29,564 nucleotides of DNA from Bacteroidales bacterium UBA1179 (GTDB lineage: Bacteria > Bacteroidota > Bacteroidia > Bacteroidales > Bacteroidaceae): contig DBYT01000093.1 of NCBI GenBank assembly GCA_002309915.1, positions 3,992-33,555 of the forward strand, read 5' to 3'. This document shows positions 23,321-29,564 of the stretch, in pieces. The translations under genes were made by a program, and so were the position numbers. Positions within the stretch are counted from its first letter, which is position 1; each line of letters begins with the position of its first letter. The notes under the pieces were generated by a model. The model was not told the DNA's origin, made no database searches, and saw only the letters and a list, made by a program, of their open reading frames with translations.

Positions 23321-24970
23321 TTATTGACCCGTTTCCATGTAGACCACAGCTCTCTGGATGGTCTCGTCCAATTCCTGTATCACCTGGTAATAGGCGTTCA
23401 TTCCCCACAGCAGACGGGCTATGGTCGCTTTGAGCTGAATCTTGAAAATTGGCAACTGATCCAGATACTGGGCCTCATCATATTCAACCTTCTCATCCTT
23501 GGCAAGATCAAGGAACATACGGAGTACATCCGGGCCTACCTCAAACGAGCGGTTGAAATCCTCAAATGTGCGGTAACGGCGCTGCAGGCTGCGGCGGTTA
23601 CGCTCCACATATTTGAACGAGGTGTTGAACACCACGTTTTTGGCGGTTACGTTACGGTAATACTGGTTGACCCTGGTGGTATCAAGCGGCACAAAGATGT
23701 CGGGCATGATTCCGCCGCCTCCGTAGACGGTGCGCTTCTGTACCATGGTGCTGTACTTGAGTGAGTCAGGGAAGTGGATGCTGTCGCGATTGGTAAGTTC
23801 ACCGTGGCGCAGGCGCTCCTCGATGTCATCGCCGTAGTCCACATCCTTGCCGTAGGGTTTCTGTATGCATCGGCCCACAGGGGTGTAATACTTTGCGACA
23901 GTAAGACGTATGAGTGATCCGTCATGGAACTCGATGGGACGCTGTACCAGGCCCTTGCCGAACGAGCGGCGGCCTACTATAGTGGCACGGTCCCAATCCT
24001 GGACTGCACCCGATACAATCTCGCTGGCCGATGCCGAATACTCGTCGATGAGCACCACCAGTTTGCCGTCACGGAAACGGCCGCGGCCATCGGCCAGGTA
24101 TCCGCTCTTGGGCTGACGCCGGCCCTCGGTGTAAACCACCAGCTGGTCACGGTTCAGGAACTCATTTGCCAGACCCACGGCAGCCATCAGCAGTCCGCCT
24201 CCGTTACCCTGCAGGTCAAGTATGAGAGACTGTGCTCCCTGACCGCGCAACTCGGTAAGTTTCTGCTCGAACTCTTCGACGGTGGTTGCTCCAAAACCTG
24301 ACAGCTTTATGTAACCCACTCCCGGACGTATCATATATGCGGCATCCACGGTATTTACAGGAATCTTGTCGCGTGTAACCGTGAAACGCAGTGTCTCTTT
24401 CACTCCGCGGCGTACTATTCCCAGATTGACCTTAGTGCCCCTGGGGCCGCGCAGACGTTTCATGATAGCCTCCTGAGACATCTTGACGCCTGCTATGGTG
24501 GTATCATTGACGGTAACGATGCGGTCACCGGGCAGGACACCCACCCTCTCGGACGGACCGTCGGGTATGGGCTGTACTATGAACAGCGTATCCTCAACCA
24601 TGTTGAACTGTACGCCAATGCCGTCAAATGAGCCCATCAGGGTCTCGTTTGACTTGTCATTCTCTTCGGCGGTAAGATATGTGGAATGCGGATCCAGTTC
24701 CTCAAGCATTCCCAGGATAGCCTTCTCCACAATCTTTTTCTCATCAACCTCCTCCACATACAGGGCCGATATGGCTCCCTCGGCTACCAGCAGTTTCTGC
24801 AGTTCGGCATCAATGGAAGTAGCCTGGGGCTGCATCGGGCGCTGAGGTTGAATCGGCATCTGAGGCTGAACCGGCATCTGAGGCTGCACCAGACGTCCGG
24901 GTTGTGCCATCAGAAGCATCGGCATCAATAATGCCGCACAAAAAGTATGTATGCGTTTCATAATCATCAT
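23321..24970 (-). CDS. S41-family carboxy-terminal processing protease
   Basis: A 549-residue secreted protease of the CtpA/Prc type. The signal peptide ends near LLMAQ (residue 23). A Pro/Gln/Met repeat (29-49) links it to the helical region. A PDZ domain covers about 110-200 (GIGVQFNMVEDTLFIV; VGVLPGDRIVTVN), followed by the S41 core with LDLQGNGGG. The catalytic dyad is S314 (SASASEI) and K339 (SFGKG). The C-terminal about 120 residues are charged and helical. The ATG overlaps the coaD stop by four bases; MKRIHTF three codons further in is an alternative start. It probably acts in the periplasm on envelope proteins; substrates unknown. Confidence 0.93.
   Translation of the reverse strand: MMIMKRIHTFCAALLMPMLLMAQPGRLVQPQMPVQPQMPIQPQRPMQPQATSIDAELQKLLVAEGAISALYVEEVDEKKIVEKAILGMLEELDPHSTYLTAEENDKSNETLMGSFDGIGVQFNMVEDTLFIVQPIPDGPSERVGVLPGDRIVTVNDTTIAGVKMSQEAIMKRLRGPRGTKVNLGIVRRGVKETLRFTVTRDKIPVNTVDAAYMIRPGVGYIKLSGFGATTVEEFEQKLTELRGQGAQSLILDLQGNGGGLLMAAVGLANEFLNRDQLVVYTEGRRQPKSGYLADGRGRFRDGKLVVLIDEYSASASEIVSGAVQDWDRATIVGRRSFGKGLVQRPIEFHDGSLIRLTVAKYYTPVGRCIQKPYGKDVDYGDDIEERLRHGELTNRDSIHFPDSLKYSTMVQKRTVYGGGGIMPDIFVPLDTTRVNQYYRNVTAKNVVFNTSFKYVERNRRSLQRRYRTFEDFNRSFEVGPDVLRMFLDLAKDEKVEYDEAQYLDQLPIFKIQLKATIARLLWGMNAYYQVIQELDETIQRAVVYMETGQ
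24824..24886 (-). repeat. In-frame 18-base tandem repeat in the S41 protease gene
   Basis: About three and a half copies of an 18-base unit encoding QPQMPV/QPQMPI/QPQRPM/QPQ, placed between the signal peptide and the protease body. Copies differ at few positions, so the number may vary between strains by slippage. Confidence 0.75.
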
Positions 24971-25413
24971 TTGAAAGTATCTATCATAAGATTATCGGCA
25001 TTTCGGCCGAAAGAGATAAGTTCGCGTACCAGACTGCTGCTTACATGCTGCACTGCCGGACTGGCAACCAGAAGGACTGTCTCGACGCCGTCAATAGAGC
25101 GGTTTATGTCGGCCATATTGCGTTCATTGTCATAATCCGACACTGAACGTATGCCGCGCAGTATGGCGTCACAACCGTTTTCCCTCACTGCATCCACGGT
25201 AAGACCCTTGTACTCAGTCACACTGACGCGAGAGTAACCTTTGTAATGGTTACGGATAGCCTCAAGACGCTGCTGAGCGCTGAACAGAGGTTTCTTCTCC
25301 TCATTTATGCCTACGGCTATCACCACTTCACAGCCCATATCCAGGACACGTTCCACAAGATCGGCATGTCCAATCGTGAAGGGGTCAAATGACCCTGGGA
25401 AAAACAGTTTCAT
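24967..25413 (-). CDS. coaD: Phosphopantetheine adenylyltransferase
   Basis: A 148-residue nucleotidyltransferase that makes dephospho-CoA from phosphopantetheine and ATP, the fourth step of CoA synthesis. FPGSFDPFTIGHADLV (5-20) holds the TxGH nucleotide motif, and VSSSLVRELISFG near the C-terminus is the expected ISSTxVRE-like motif. RGIRSVSDYDNE matches the substrate loop. It lies 16 bases after parE and overlaps the protease gene by four bases (ATGA). Confidence 0.96.
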   Translation of the reverse strand: MKLFFPGSFDPFTIGHADLVERVLDMGCEVVIAVGINEEKKPLFSAQQRLEAIRNHYKGYSRVSVTEYKGLTVDAVRENGCDAILRGIRSVSDYDNERNMADINRSIDGVETVLLVASPAVQHVSSSLVRELISFGRNADNLMIDTFK

Positions 25414-25429
25414 AACACTTCTCTTTTAG

Positions 25430-27388
25430 TTAGAATTTCTCACCTTCATCCTCTTCAACCCTGTCCTCCTCGACAACCAGGTTGTCAATGATGAAGTTCT
25501 GGCGTTCCATGGTGTTCTTACCCATGTAGAATGACAGCAGGTCATCAACCGCATCAGTCTTCTTGAGAGTTACCAGTTCCAGACGCATATCGGGGCCGAT
25601 AAAGTTCTTGAACTCATCGGGCGATATCTCACCCAGTCCTTTGAATCGGGTTATCTCGGGGTTGGGCGAGAGTTTCTCTATGGCCTGCTTACGCTCCTCA
25701 TCGGTGTAGCAGTAGATGGTCTCGAACTCACCCTTCTCGGTAACCACGCCGTCCACATGGGCATCGGCACCTTTCTTCTTCTTGCGCTTGTTACGCACAC
25801 GGAACAGCGGAGTCTGAAGTATGTATACATGTCCCTTCCTTATCAGTTCCGGGAAGAACTGCAGGAAGAATGTTATCATGAGCAGACGAATGTGCATTCC
25901 GTCCACATCGGCATCGGTAGCAACGATTATCTTGTTGTAGCGCAAATCATCCAGACCTTCCTCAATGTTCAGGGCAGCCTGCAGCAGGTTGAACTCCTCA
26001 TTCTCGTAGACCACCTTCTTGGTAAGGCCGTAGCAGTTCAGAGGTTTACCGCGCAGACTGAATACAGCCTGGGTATTCACGTCACGGCTCTTGGTGATTG
26101 ATCCGCTCGCAGAGTCACCCTCGGTAATGAAGATGCAACTCTCCTCCTGACGGTCACCGCGAACATCATTCAGGTGGATACGGCAGTCGGCCAGTTTGCG
26201 GTTATGCAGGTTGGCCTTCTTGGCGCGCTCACGGGCCTGCTTGGTTATACCGGCTATCTCCTTACGCTCCTTCTCGGATTCCAGGATCTTCTTGAGAATG
26301 ACATCGGCAACCTCGGCATCCTTATGGAGCAGGTCATCGACCTCCTTCTTTATGAAATCACCCACAAACTTGTTGAGTGACTGACCGCCATTCGGGCTCA
26401 TAGTGGTGGAGCCCAGCTTGATCTTGGTCTGGCTCTCGAACACCGGCTCCTCAACGTTCAGGGCTATAGCGGCAACTATGCCGTTACGGACATCGCCCAG
26501 TTCAAAGTTCTTACCGTAGAACTCCTTGATGGTACGGGCTATGTGCTCCTTGAATGCGCTCTGGTGCGTACCGCCCTGTGACGTGTACTGGCCATTTACG
26601 AACGAGTAATACTCCTCGCCGTACTGGTTGGTGTGTGTAAACGCTATCTCAATGTCAGTTCCCTGCAGATGGATGATGGGATACAGGCTCTGGGCACTCA
26701 TACGCTCCATGAGCAGATCCTCCAGACCGTTGCGTGACACAAAACGCTGGCCGTTGTACATGATTGTAAGGCCGGTGTTCAGATAGGTGTAATTACGCAA
26801 CATGGTCTCTATGATGGCCGGACGGAACTGATAACCCACAAACAATGCGTTGTCAGGCTCAAAGATTACCTGGGTTCCGTGTTCCTCGGCACTGGGCTCA
26901 GTCTTGTCAGACTGGAGTTTGCCGCGCTCAAACTGAAGTGTGCGCACCTGTCCGTCACGCCAGCTGCTGACTTGGAAATGCAGGCTCAGGGCATTCACGG
27001 CCTTAAGACCGACACCGTTCAGACCCACGCTCTTCTTGAACGCCTTGCTGTCAAACTTACCGCCGGTGTTCAATATGCTTACCGCATCCACCAACTTACC
27101 CTGCGGAATACCACGACCGTAGTCACGCACCGAGACCTTGCCCGTATCGGCCAGGTCTATCTCAATGCGCTTGCCGGTATTCATGCGGAACTCGTCGACG
27201 CTGTTGTCTATGATCTCCTTGAGCAACACATAGATACCGTCATCAGCAGCCGATCCGTCACCCAGTTTACCAATGTACATACCGGGACGCGTACGGATAT
27301 GCTCCATATCGTCCATGTGGCGGATATTGTCCTCGTTGTACTGCACCTGAGGTGTCTGCGGGTCAAATAATTCTTCAGTGTCTGCCAT
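25430..27388 (-). CDS. parE: DNA topoisomerase IV subunit B (type IIA)
   Basis: A 652-residue ATPase subunit of a type IIA topoisomerase that separates linked daughter chromosomes. The GHKL ATPase motifs are RPGMYIG (34-40), EIIDNSVDE (58-66), GRGIP (91-95) and GLNGVGLKAVNALS; QGGTHQ (271-276) belongs to the transducer domain. The TOPRIM domain has EGDSASG (423-429) and DADVDG (492-497). The short C-terminus without the GyrB insertion, and the IKLGSTTMSPNGG segment, favour ParE over GyrB. The partner ParC gene is not in the window. A -7-like element lies just upstream. Confidence 0.92.
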   Translation of the reverse strand: MADTEELFDPQTPQVQYNEDNIRHMDDMEHIRTRPGMYIGKLGDGSAADDGIYVLLKEIIDNSVDEFRMNTGKRIEIDLADTGKVSVRDYGRGIPQGKLVDAVSILNTGGKFDSKAFKKSVGLNGVGLKAVNALSLHFQVSSWRDGQVRTLQFERGKLQSDKTEPSAEEHGTQVIFEPDNALFVGYQFRPAIIETMLRNYTYLNTGLTIMYNGQRFVSRNGLEDLLMERMSAQSLYPIIHLQGTDIEIAFTHTNQYGEEYYSFVNGQYTSQGGTHQSAFKEHIARTIKEFYGKNFELGDVRNGIVAAIALNVEEPVFESQTKIKLGSTTMSPNGGQSLNKFVGDFIKKEVDDLLHKDAEVADVILKKILESEKERKEIAGITKQARERAKKANLHNRKLADCRIHLNDVRGDRQEESCIFITEGDSASGSITKSRDVNTQAVFSLRGKPLNCYGLTKKVVYENEEFNLLQAALNIEEGLDDLRYNKIIVATDADVDGMHIRLLMITFFLQFFPELIRKGHVYILQTPLFRVRNKRKKKKGADAHVDGVVTEKGEFETIYCYTDEERKQAIEKLSPNPEITRFKGLGEISPDEFKNFIGPDMRLELVTLKKTDAVDDLLSFYMGKNTMERQNFIIDNLVVEEDRVEEDEGEKF

Positions 27389-27414
27389 ATATCTTTATTA
27401 TACTTATCTCAAAA

Positions 27415-27422
27415 CAAAATTA
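27415..27422 (-). promoter_or_regulatory. Possible internal promoter before parE
   Basis: TAATTTTG, a perfect TAnnTTTG, sits in the 36-base gap between the GNAT stop and the parE ATG. No good -33 is present, and the gap is AT-rich, so chance is possible. Confidence 0.35.
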
Positions 27423-27424
27423 AA

Positions 27425-28567
27425 TCAGATGGGCTTGAAAAAGACAGCCCTGCGACGTACAATCTTCACTCCATCATAGTAAGACCACTGGCTCTGGACC
27501 TTGGTATTGTCAATCAGTTCCGGGTTGGTCTCGGCAAGTTTGTATCCCAGTTCAACCAGATTGGGATTGAGTATGGTGAACGGTACCGCATTGATACCCT
27601 TGTTCTGGTATTCGGGCTTTACAGCAATGAACAGGAACTCCACGATATTGTCGCGCTTGAACTTGAGCGCCTTGATTATGTGCCACCAACCCAGCGGGAA
27701 GAGACGGCCCTGAGCCTTCTGCAGTGCACGGGCAATTGATGTCATCGTGAGTGCTCCGGCCACGAGATTATCATCTTTGTCAAGCACGAACGCAGCGAAA
27801 CGCTTGTCCAGAAGCGGTACGAACTTACGGGCAAAGTCATCAATCTGCTTATCGGAGAATGCAGAATATCCATACAGCGGAGCAAACGCCTCATTCACCA
27901 GATGGAACAGTTTATGGGCATATTTCTTTGCCTCTACGCTCTTGCTGTGTTCCAGTTTGTCAATATGGAGATTGTAGCGGTCCAGCACTATCCTGCCTAT
28001 ACGCTCCATCTTCTCGGGCAGGGTGTTGTAGGGAATATGTCTCTCCACCCACTCGGCCGACGGTTTGAGTCCCAGCTGCTCCATATGCTTGGGATAGTAG
28101 GGATAGTTGTAGATAGTGGCCATGGTACCCATCAGGTCAAAGCCCTCGGTCAACATTCCCTCGGGATCAAAATCAGTGAATCCGAAAGGTCCCTCCAGAC
28201 GATCCATGCCACGCTCCTTTCCCCATGCCGATACGGCATCAAGCAATGCACGGCTTACATTAATGTCATCAATGAAATCTATCCATCCGAACCTTACGGT
28301 CCTGACTTTCCAAGCTTCGTTTGCCTTAACGTTGATGATGGCAGCCACGCGACCTACCACTTTTCCGTCCTTGAGGGCAATGAAAGGCTGTGCCTCACAG
28401 AATTCAAGTGCGGCATTACGTTTGGGCCTGAAAGAGTTCTTGGTATCGCTTATAAGATCAGGTACAGCATAGGGGTGGTTCCTGTAAAGCTGCACGTTGA
28501 AACGGGCAAACCTGCGCAGGTCCCTGGCTGTCCTGACAGCAATCACTGATATGTTATCATCAGACAT
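27425..28567 (-). CDS. GNAT-fold N-acetyltransferase-like protein (YghO-like)
   Basis: A 380-residue protein I recognise as a Bacteroidales GNAT-like family related to E. coli YghO. The N-terminal part contains FIALKDGKVVGRVAAIINVKANEAW (about 62-86), the beta4-beta5 region of an acyltransferase, and EGPFGFTDFDPEGML. The C-terminal part has a second acyl-CoA-like motif, FLFIAVKPEYQNKGINA, and ends in an RRRAVFF strand. No characterised substrate is known to me. The ATG at 28567 is preferred to a GTG three codons earlier. It may lead the GNAT-parE-coaD-S41 transcript. Confidence 0.8.
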   Translation of the reverse strand: MSDDNISVIAVRTARDLRRFARFNVQLYRNHPYAVPDLISDTKNSFRPKRNAALEFCEAQPFIALKDGKVVGRVAAIINVKANEAWKVRTVRFGWIDFIDDINVSRALLDAVSAWGKERGMDRLEGPFGFTDFDPEGMLTEGFDLMGTMATIYNYPYYPKHMEQLGLKPSAEWVERHIPYNTLPEKMERIGRIVLDRYNLHIDKLEHSKSVEAKKYAHKLFHLVNEAFAPLYGYSAFSDKQIDDFARKFVPLLDKRFAAFVLDKDDNLVAGALTMTSIARALQKAQGRLFPLGWWHIIKALKFKRDNIVEFLFIAVKPEYQNKGINAVPFTILNPNLVELGYKLAETNPELIDNTKVQSQWSYYDGVKIVRRRAVFFKPI

Positions 28568-28591
28568 TATCTCCACCGGTTTTAAATTCAG

Positions 28592-28599
28592 CGAAGATA
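28592..28599 (-). promoter_or_regulatory. Possible promoter of the GNAT-parE-coaD-S41 transcript
   Basis: TATCTTCG on the minus strand, one mismatch from TAnnTTTG, followed by CTGAA. A TTG lies about 21 bases upstream. It is 25 bases before the GNAT ATG. Confidence 0.4.
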
Positions 28600-28641
28600 C
28601 AAATTAAAAGGCACTCTTCACAATCACTCCGGCGATAATTA

Positions 28642-28684
28642 TCAACACTGGCGCCAACGCAATAAGCATCGGCGCCAGTGTTGA
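28642..28684. repeat. Perfect 14-bp inverted repeat after the BlaI-type gene
   Basis: TCAACACTGGCGCC (28642-28655) and its exact reverse complement (28671-28684) flank a 15-base loop. It starts 35 bases past the stop of the BlaI-type gene, so on the minus strand it could act as a terminator, but no T run follows there (TGATAATTATC). On the plus strand only a loose T-rich stretch follows. Terminator, RNA-stability hairpin and protein-binding site are all open. Confidence 0.8.
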
Positions 28685-28718
28685 AACAAGGATTTATTTT
28701 TGCAAACTATTGAGAAGA

Positions 28719-29075
28719 TCAGCTTTGTTCTATCTGTTTGATCAGGTCCTTAAGTTCATCAAGAGAAATCTTCTCTTCAGTGACCAACGCCGAAACGGCG
28801 CCCAGATAGGAATTGTTGAAACACTTGCCTATCAGAGTATCCAGACTAAGCCCGTTGTACGCATCCCTGCTCAGAGCGGGATAATACTGGAATGATCCGC
28901 TGAAAGACTTGTGTTTGAGGTATCCGTTTGATTCAAGTGTACGGACTTGTGTGGACAAGGTGTTGAAGTGAGGCTTAGGATCAGGATAGAGTTCCTGCAA
29001 TTCCTTGACATAAAGTGGTCCCTTGTCCCAGAACCAGTTCATGATGATCTCCTCTTTCTTAGTGAGTCTCTTCAT
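28719..29075 (-). CDS. BlaI/MecI/CopY-family transcriptional repressor
   Basis: A 118-residue winged-helix protein. MKRLTKKEEIIMNWFWDKGPLYVKEL and PHFNTLSTQVRTLESNGYLKH form the DNA-binding domain of the BlaI/MecI type, with the recognition helix around 35-52. The C-terminal helices are a likely dimer interface. In BlaI and MecI systems a BlaR1-like metallopeptidase sensor, usually the next gene, relieves repression; here the next gene downstream is a GNAT and no M56 protease is present in the window. A strong promoter and a palindrome lie in its own leader, which suggests autoregulation. Confidence 0.88.
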   Translation of the reverse strand: MKRLTKKEEIIMNWFWDKGPLYVKELQELYPDPKPHFNTLSTQVRTLESNGYLKHKSFSGSFQYYPALSRDAYNGLSLDTLIGKCFNNSYLGAVSALVTEEKISLDELKDLIKQIEQS

Positions 29076-29105
29076 GTATTATATTGAATGTAAGTTTTCA
29101 CACAC

Positions 29106-29125
29106 TTATTTGGCCGGTCAAATAA
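29106..29125. promoter_or_regulatory. Candidate operator palindrome in the BlaI-type gene leader
   Basis: TTATTTGGCCGGTCAAATAA pairs in nine of its ten symmetric positions; the only mismatch is at positions 8 and 13. It lies between the -7 element and the ATG, where bound repressor would block elongation or initiation. The half-sites differ from the TACA/TGTA core of staphylococcal BlaI operators, so assignment to this repressor is an inference. Confidence 0.5.
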
Positions 29126-29147
29126 TAAATAACCAAAGTTCTGACTG

Positions 29148-29178
29148 CAAAGATACAACTAAAGCCCTTCGTTGCAAA
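29148..29178 (-). promoter_or_regulatory. Strong promoter of the BlaI-type gene
   Basis: A full consensus Bacteroidetes promoter on the minus strand: TTTG (29175-29178), 19 bases, TATCTTTG (29148-29155), then CAG. The leader to the ATG is roughly 65 bases and contains the palindrome at 29106-29125. Confidence 0.8.
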
Positions 29179-29220
29179 TTAATTAACGAATTTTATTAGT
29201 TCGGGCCATGAACGGCCCAT

Positions 29221-29248
29221 AAAAAACAACCGCCGTGTGGCGGTTGTT
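29221..29248 (-). terminator. Intrinsic terminator of the tRNA
   Basis: On the minus strand AACAACCGCC (29239-29248) pairs perfectly with GGCGGTTGTT (29225-29234) across a four-base loop and is followed by a T run (29221-29226). It begins three bases after the tRNA 3' end. Confidence 0.9.
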
Positions 29249-29250
29249 CG

Positions 29251-29324
29251 TGGGCCATCTAGGGCTTGAACCTAGGACCTCCAGATTATGAGTCTGTTGC
29301 TCTAACCAACTGAGCTAAAAGCCC
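29251..29324 (-). tRNA. tRNA with CAT anticodon (Met, or Ile2)
   Basis: A 74-base cloverleaf without encoded CCA. Acceptor GGGCTTT/ATGGCCC, D stem GCTC/GAGC, anticodon loop CTCATAA, variable loop AGGTC, T stem CTAGG/CCTAG, T loop TTCAAGC and discriminator A. It is not initiator-like: position 1-72 is a G-C pair and the anticodon stem lacks three G-C pairs. Two imperfections are visible: U6-U67 in the acceptor and A27-G43 at the top of the anticodon stem. A CAT anticodon fits elongator methionine, or isoleucine if TilS modifies C34 to lysidine; the sequence alone does not settle which. Confidence 0.93.
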
Positions 29325-29368
29325 GGAGAAAGAATCACCGGCCCATGGCCGACTGCTTCATTCGGGTG

Positions 29369-29399
29369 CAAAAGTACTCCAATAACCCGAATTAGCAAA
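29369..29399 (-). promoter_or_regulatory. Strong promoter of the tRNA gene
   Basis: Full consensus on the minus strand: TTTG (29396-29399), 19 bases, TACTTTTG (29369-29376), then the GC-rich CACCCG. The 5' leader before the tRNA would be about 35-40 bases. Confidence 0.8.
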
Positions 29400-29439
29400 G
29401 TTTTGGAACAAAAAATTCCCATACCACGTCTATCTTCAC

Positions 29440-29447
29440 TACTTTTG
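29440..29447 (+). promoter_or_regulatory. Promoter -7 element of ribF
   Basis: Perfect TACTTTTG, 19 bases before the ribF ATG; the -33 region (ATTCCC) is poor. The element sits inside a small inverted repeat, ACTAC-TTTT-GTAGT (29438-29451). Confidence 0.6.
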
Positions 29448-29466
29448 TAGTCCAAAACATAAACTC

Positions 29467-29564
29467 ATGACCATACCCGTTCCGGACACTGGCAGATACG
29501 CCGCCACGATAGGATTCTTTGACGGAGTCCATCTGGGTCACGTACACCTGTTGGAGGAACTCAA
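29467..29564 (+). CDS. ribF: Riboflavin kinase/FAD synthetase, 5' part only
   Basis: The first 32 codons of a gene cut by the window edge. IGFFDGVHLGHVHLLEEL is the nucleotide-binding HxGH signature of the bacterial FAD synthetase domain, which would be followed by a riboflavin kinase domain in the full protein (usually about 310 residues). The enzyme makes FMN and FAD from riboflavin. The start is the ATG after the -7 element at 29440. Confidence 0.88.
   Translation, partial: MTIPVPDTGRYAATIGFFDGVHLGHVHLLEEL

Noticed and set aside
27902..28549. 215-codon plus-strand open frame inside the GNAT gene
   Set aside because: Antisense to a recognisable family, no promoter, no domain and no lipobox or other signal.
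29203..29258. GGGCCAT repeated at the tRNA 3' end and 49 bases away, as if an attachment-site duplication
   Set aside because: Only seven bases match, no integrase or foreign gene is present, and the copies flank just the tRNA terminator.

Overview
The window looks like chromosome of a Bacteroidales bacterium (Bacteroides/Prevotella-like; genus not resolved). Four things point there. Promoters have the Bacteroidetes form TTTG-N19/20-TAnnTTTG, for example upstream of the tRNA and the BlaI-type gene. Start codons lack Shine-Dalgarno sequences. The order purH-mreB-mreC-mreD-mrdA-rodA is one I associate with Bacteroidales. Several families are typical of that order: a TIGR04133-type radical SAM/SPASM enzyme, a DUF6057-like membrane protein, 6-bladed propeller lipoproteins and a YghO-like GNAT. 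No insertion sequence, prophage, CRISPR array or integrase is visible. No stretch over 300 bases lacks a gene.

Layout. (1) 72-4754, minus strand: a tightly packed four-gene operon. In transcription order it encodes a polytopic membrane protein, a PD40/TolB-like propeller lipoprotein with a CxxCH heme-type motif, a small coiled-coil lipoprotein with a YGPP motif, and a radical SAM/SPASM enzyme. The pathway is unknown to me, and this is the best candidate for an undescribed system. (2) 4857-10720, plus strand: rsmI, hflX, class I fumarase, DNA polymerase III delta' and a RicT/PSP1 protein, with gaps of -4 to +2 bases. (3) 10731-17946, minus strand: purH followed by the rod-shape/elongasome operon mreB-mreC-mreD-mrdA-rodA. 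(4) 18146-20571, plus strand: a Tat-exported DUF362 protein and a membrane polyferredoxin, overlapping by one base and probably forming one electron-transfer unit. (5) 20568-23225, minus strand: a propeller lipoprotein and, as a separate unit, a GPH-type sugar symporter with a clear terminator. (6) 23321-28567, minus strand: GNAT, parE, coaD and an S41 protease. (7) 28719-29564: a BlaI/MecI-type repressor gene without a sensor partner and with a near-perfect palindrome in its leader, a CAT-anticodon tRNA with strong promoter and terminator, and the divergent start of ribF, cut by the window edge.

How the genes fit together. Most of the window is housekeeping: ribosome maturation and rescue, central metabolism, replication, cell-wall elongation, purine, CoA and flavin synthesis, and chromosome decatenation. 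Less understood are the radical SAM/lipoprotein operon and the DUF362/polyferredoxin pair. Both combine cytoplasmic or membrane Fe-S chemistry with exported partners. All functional calls rest on motif recognition by eye; no database search was run.
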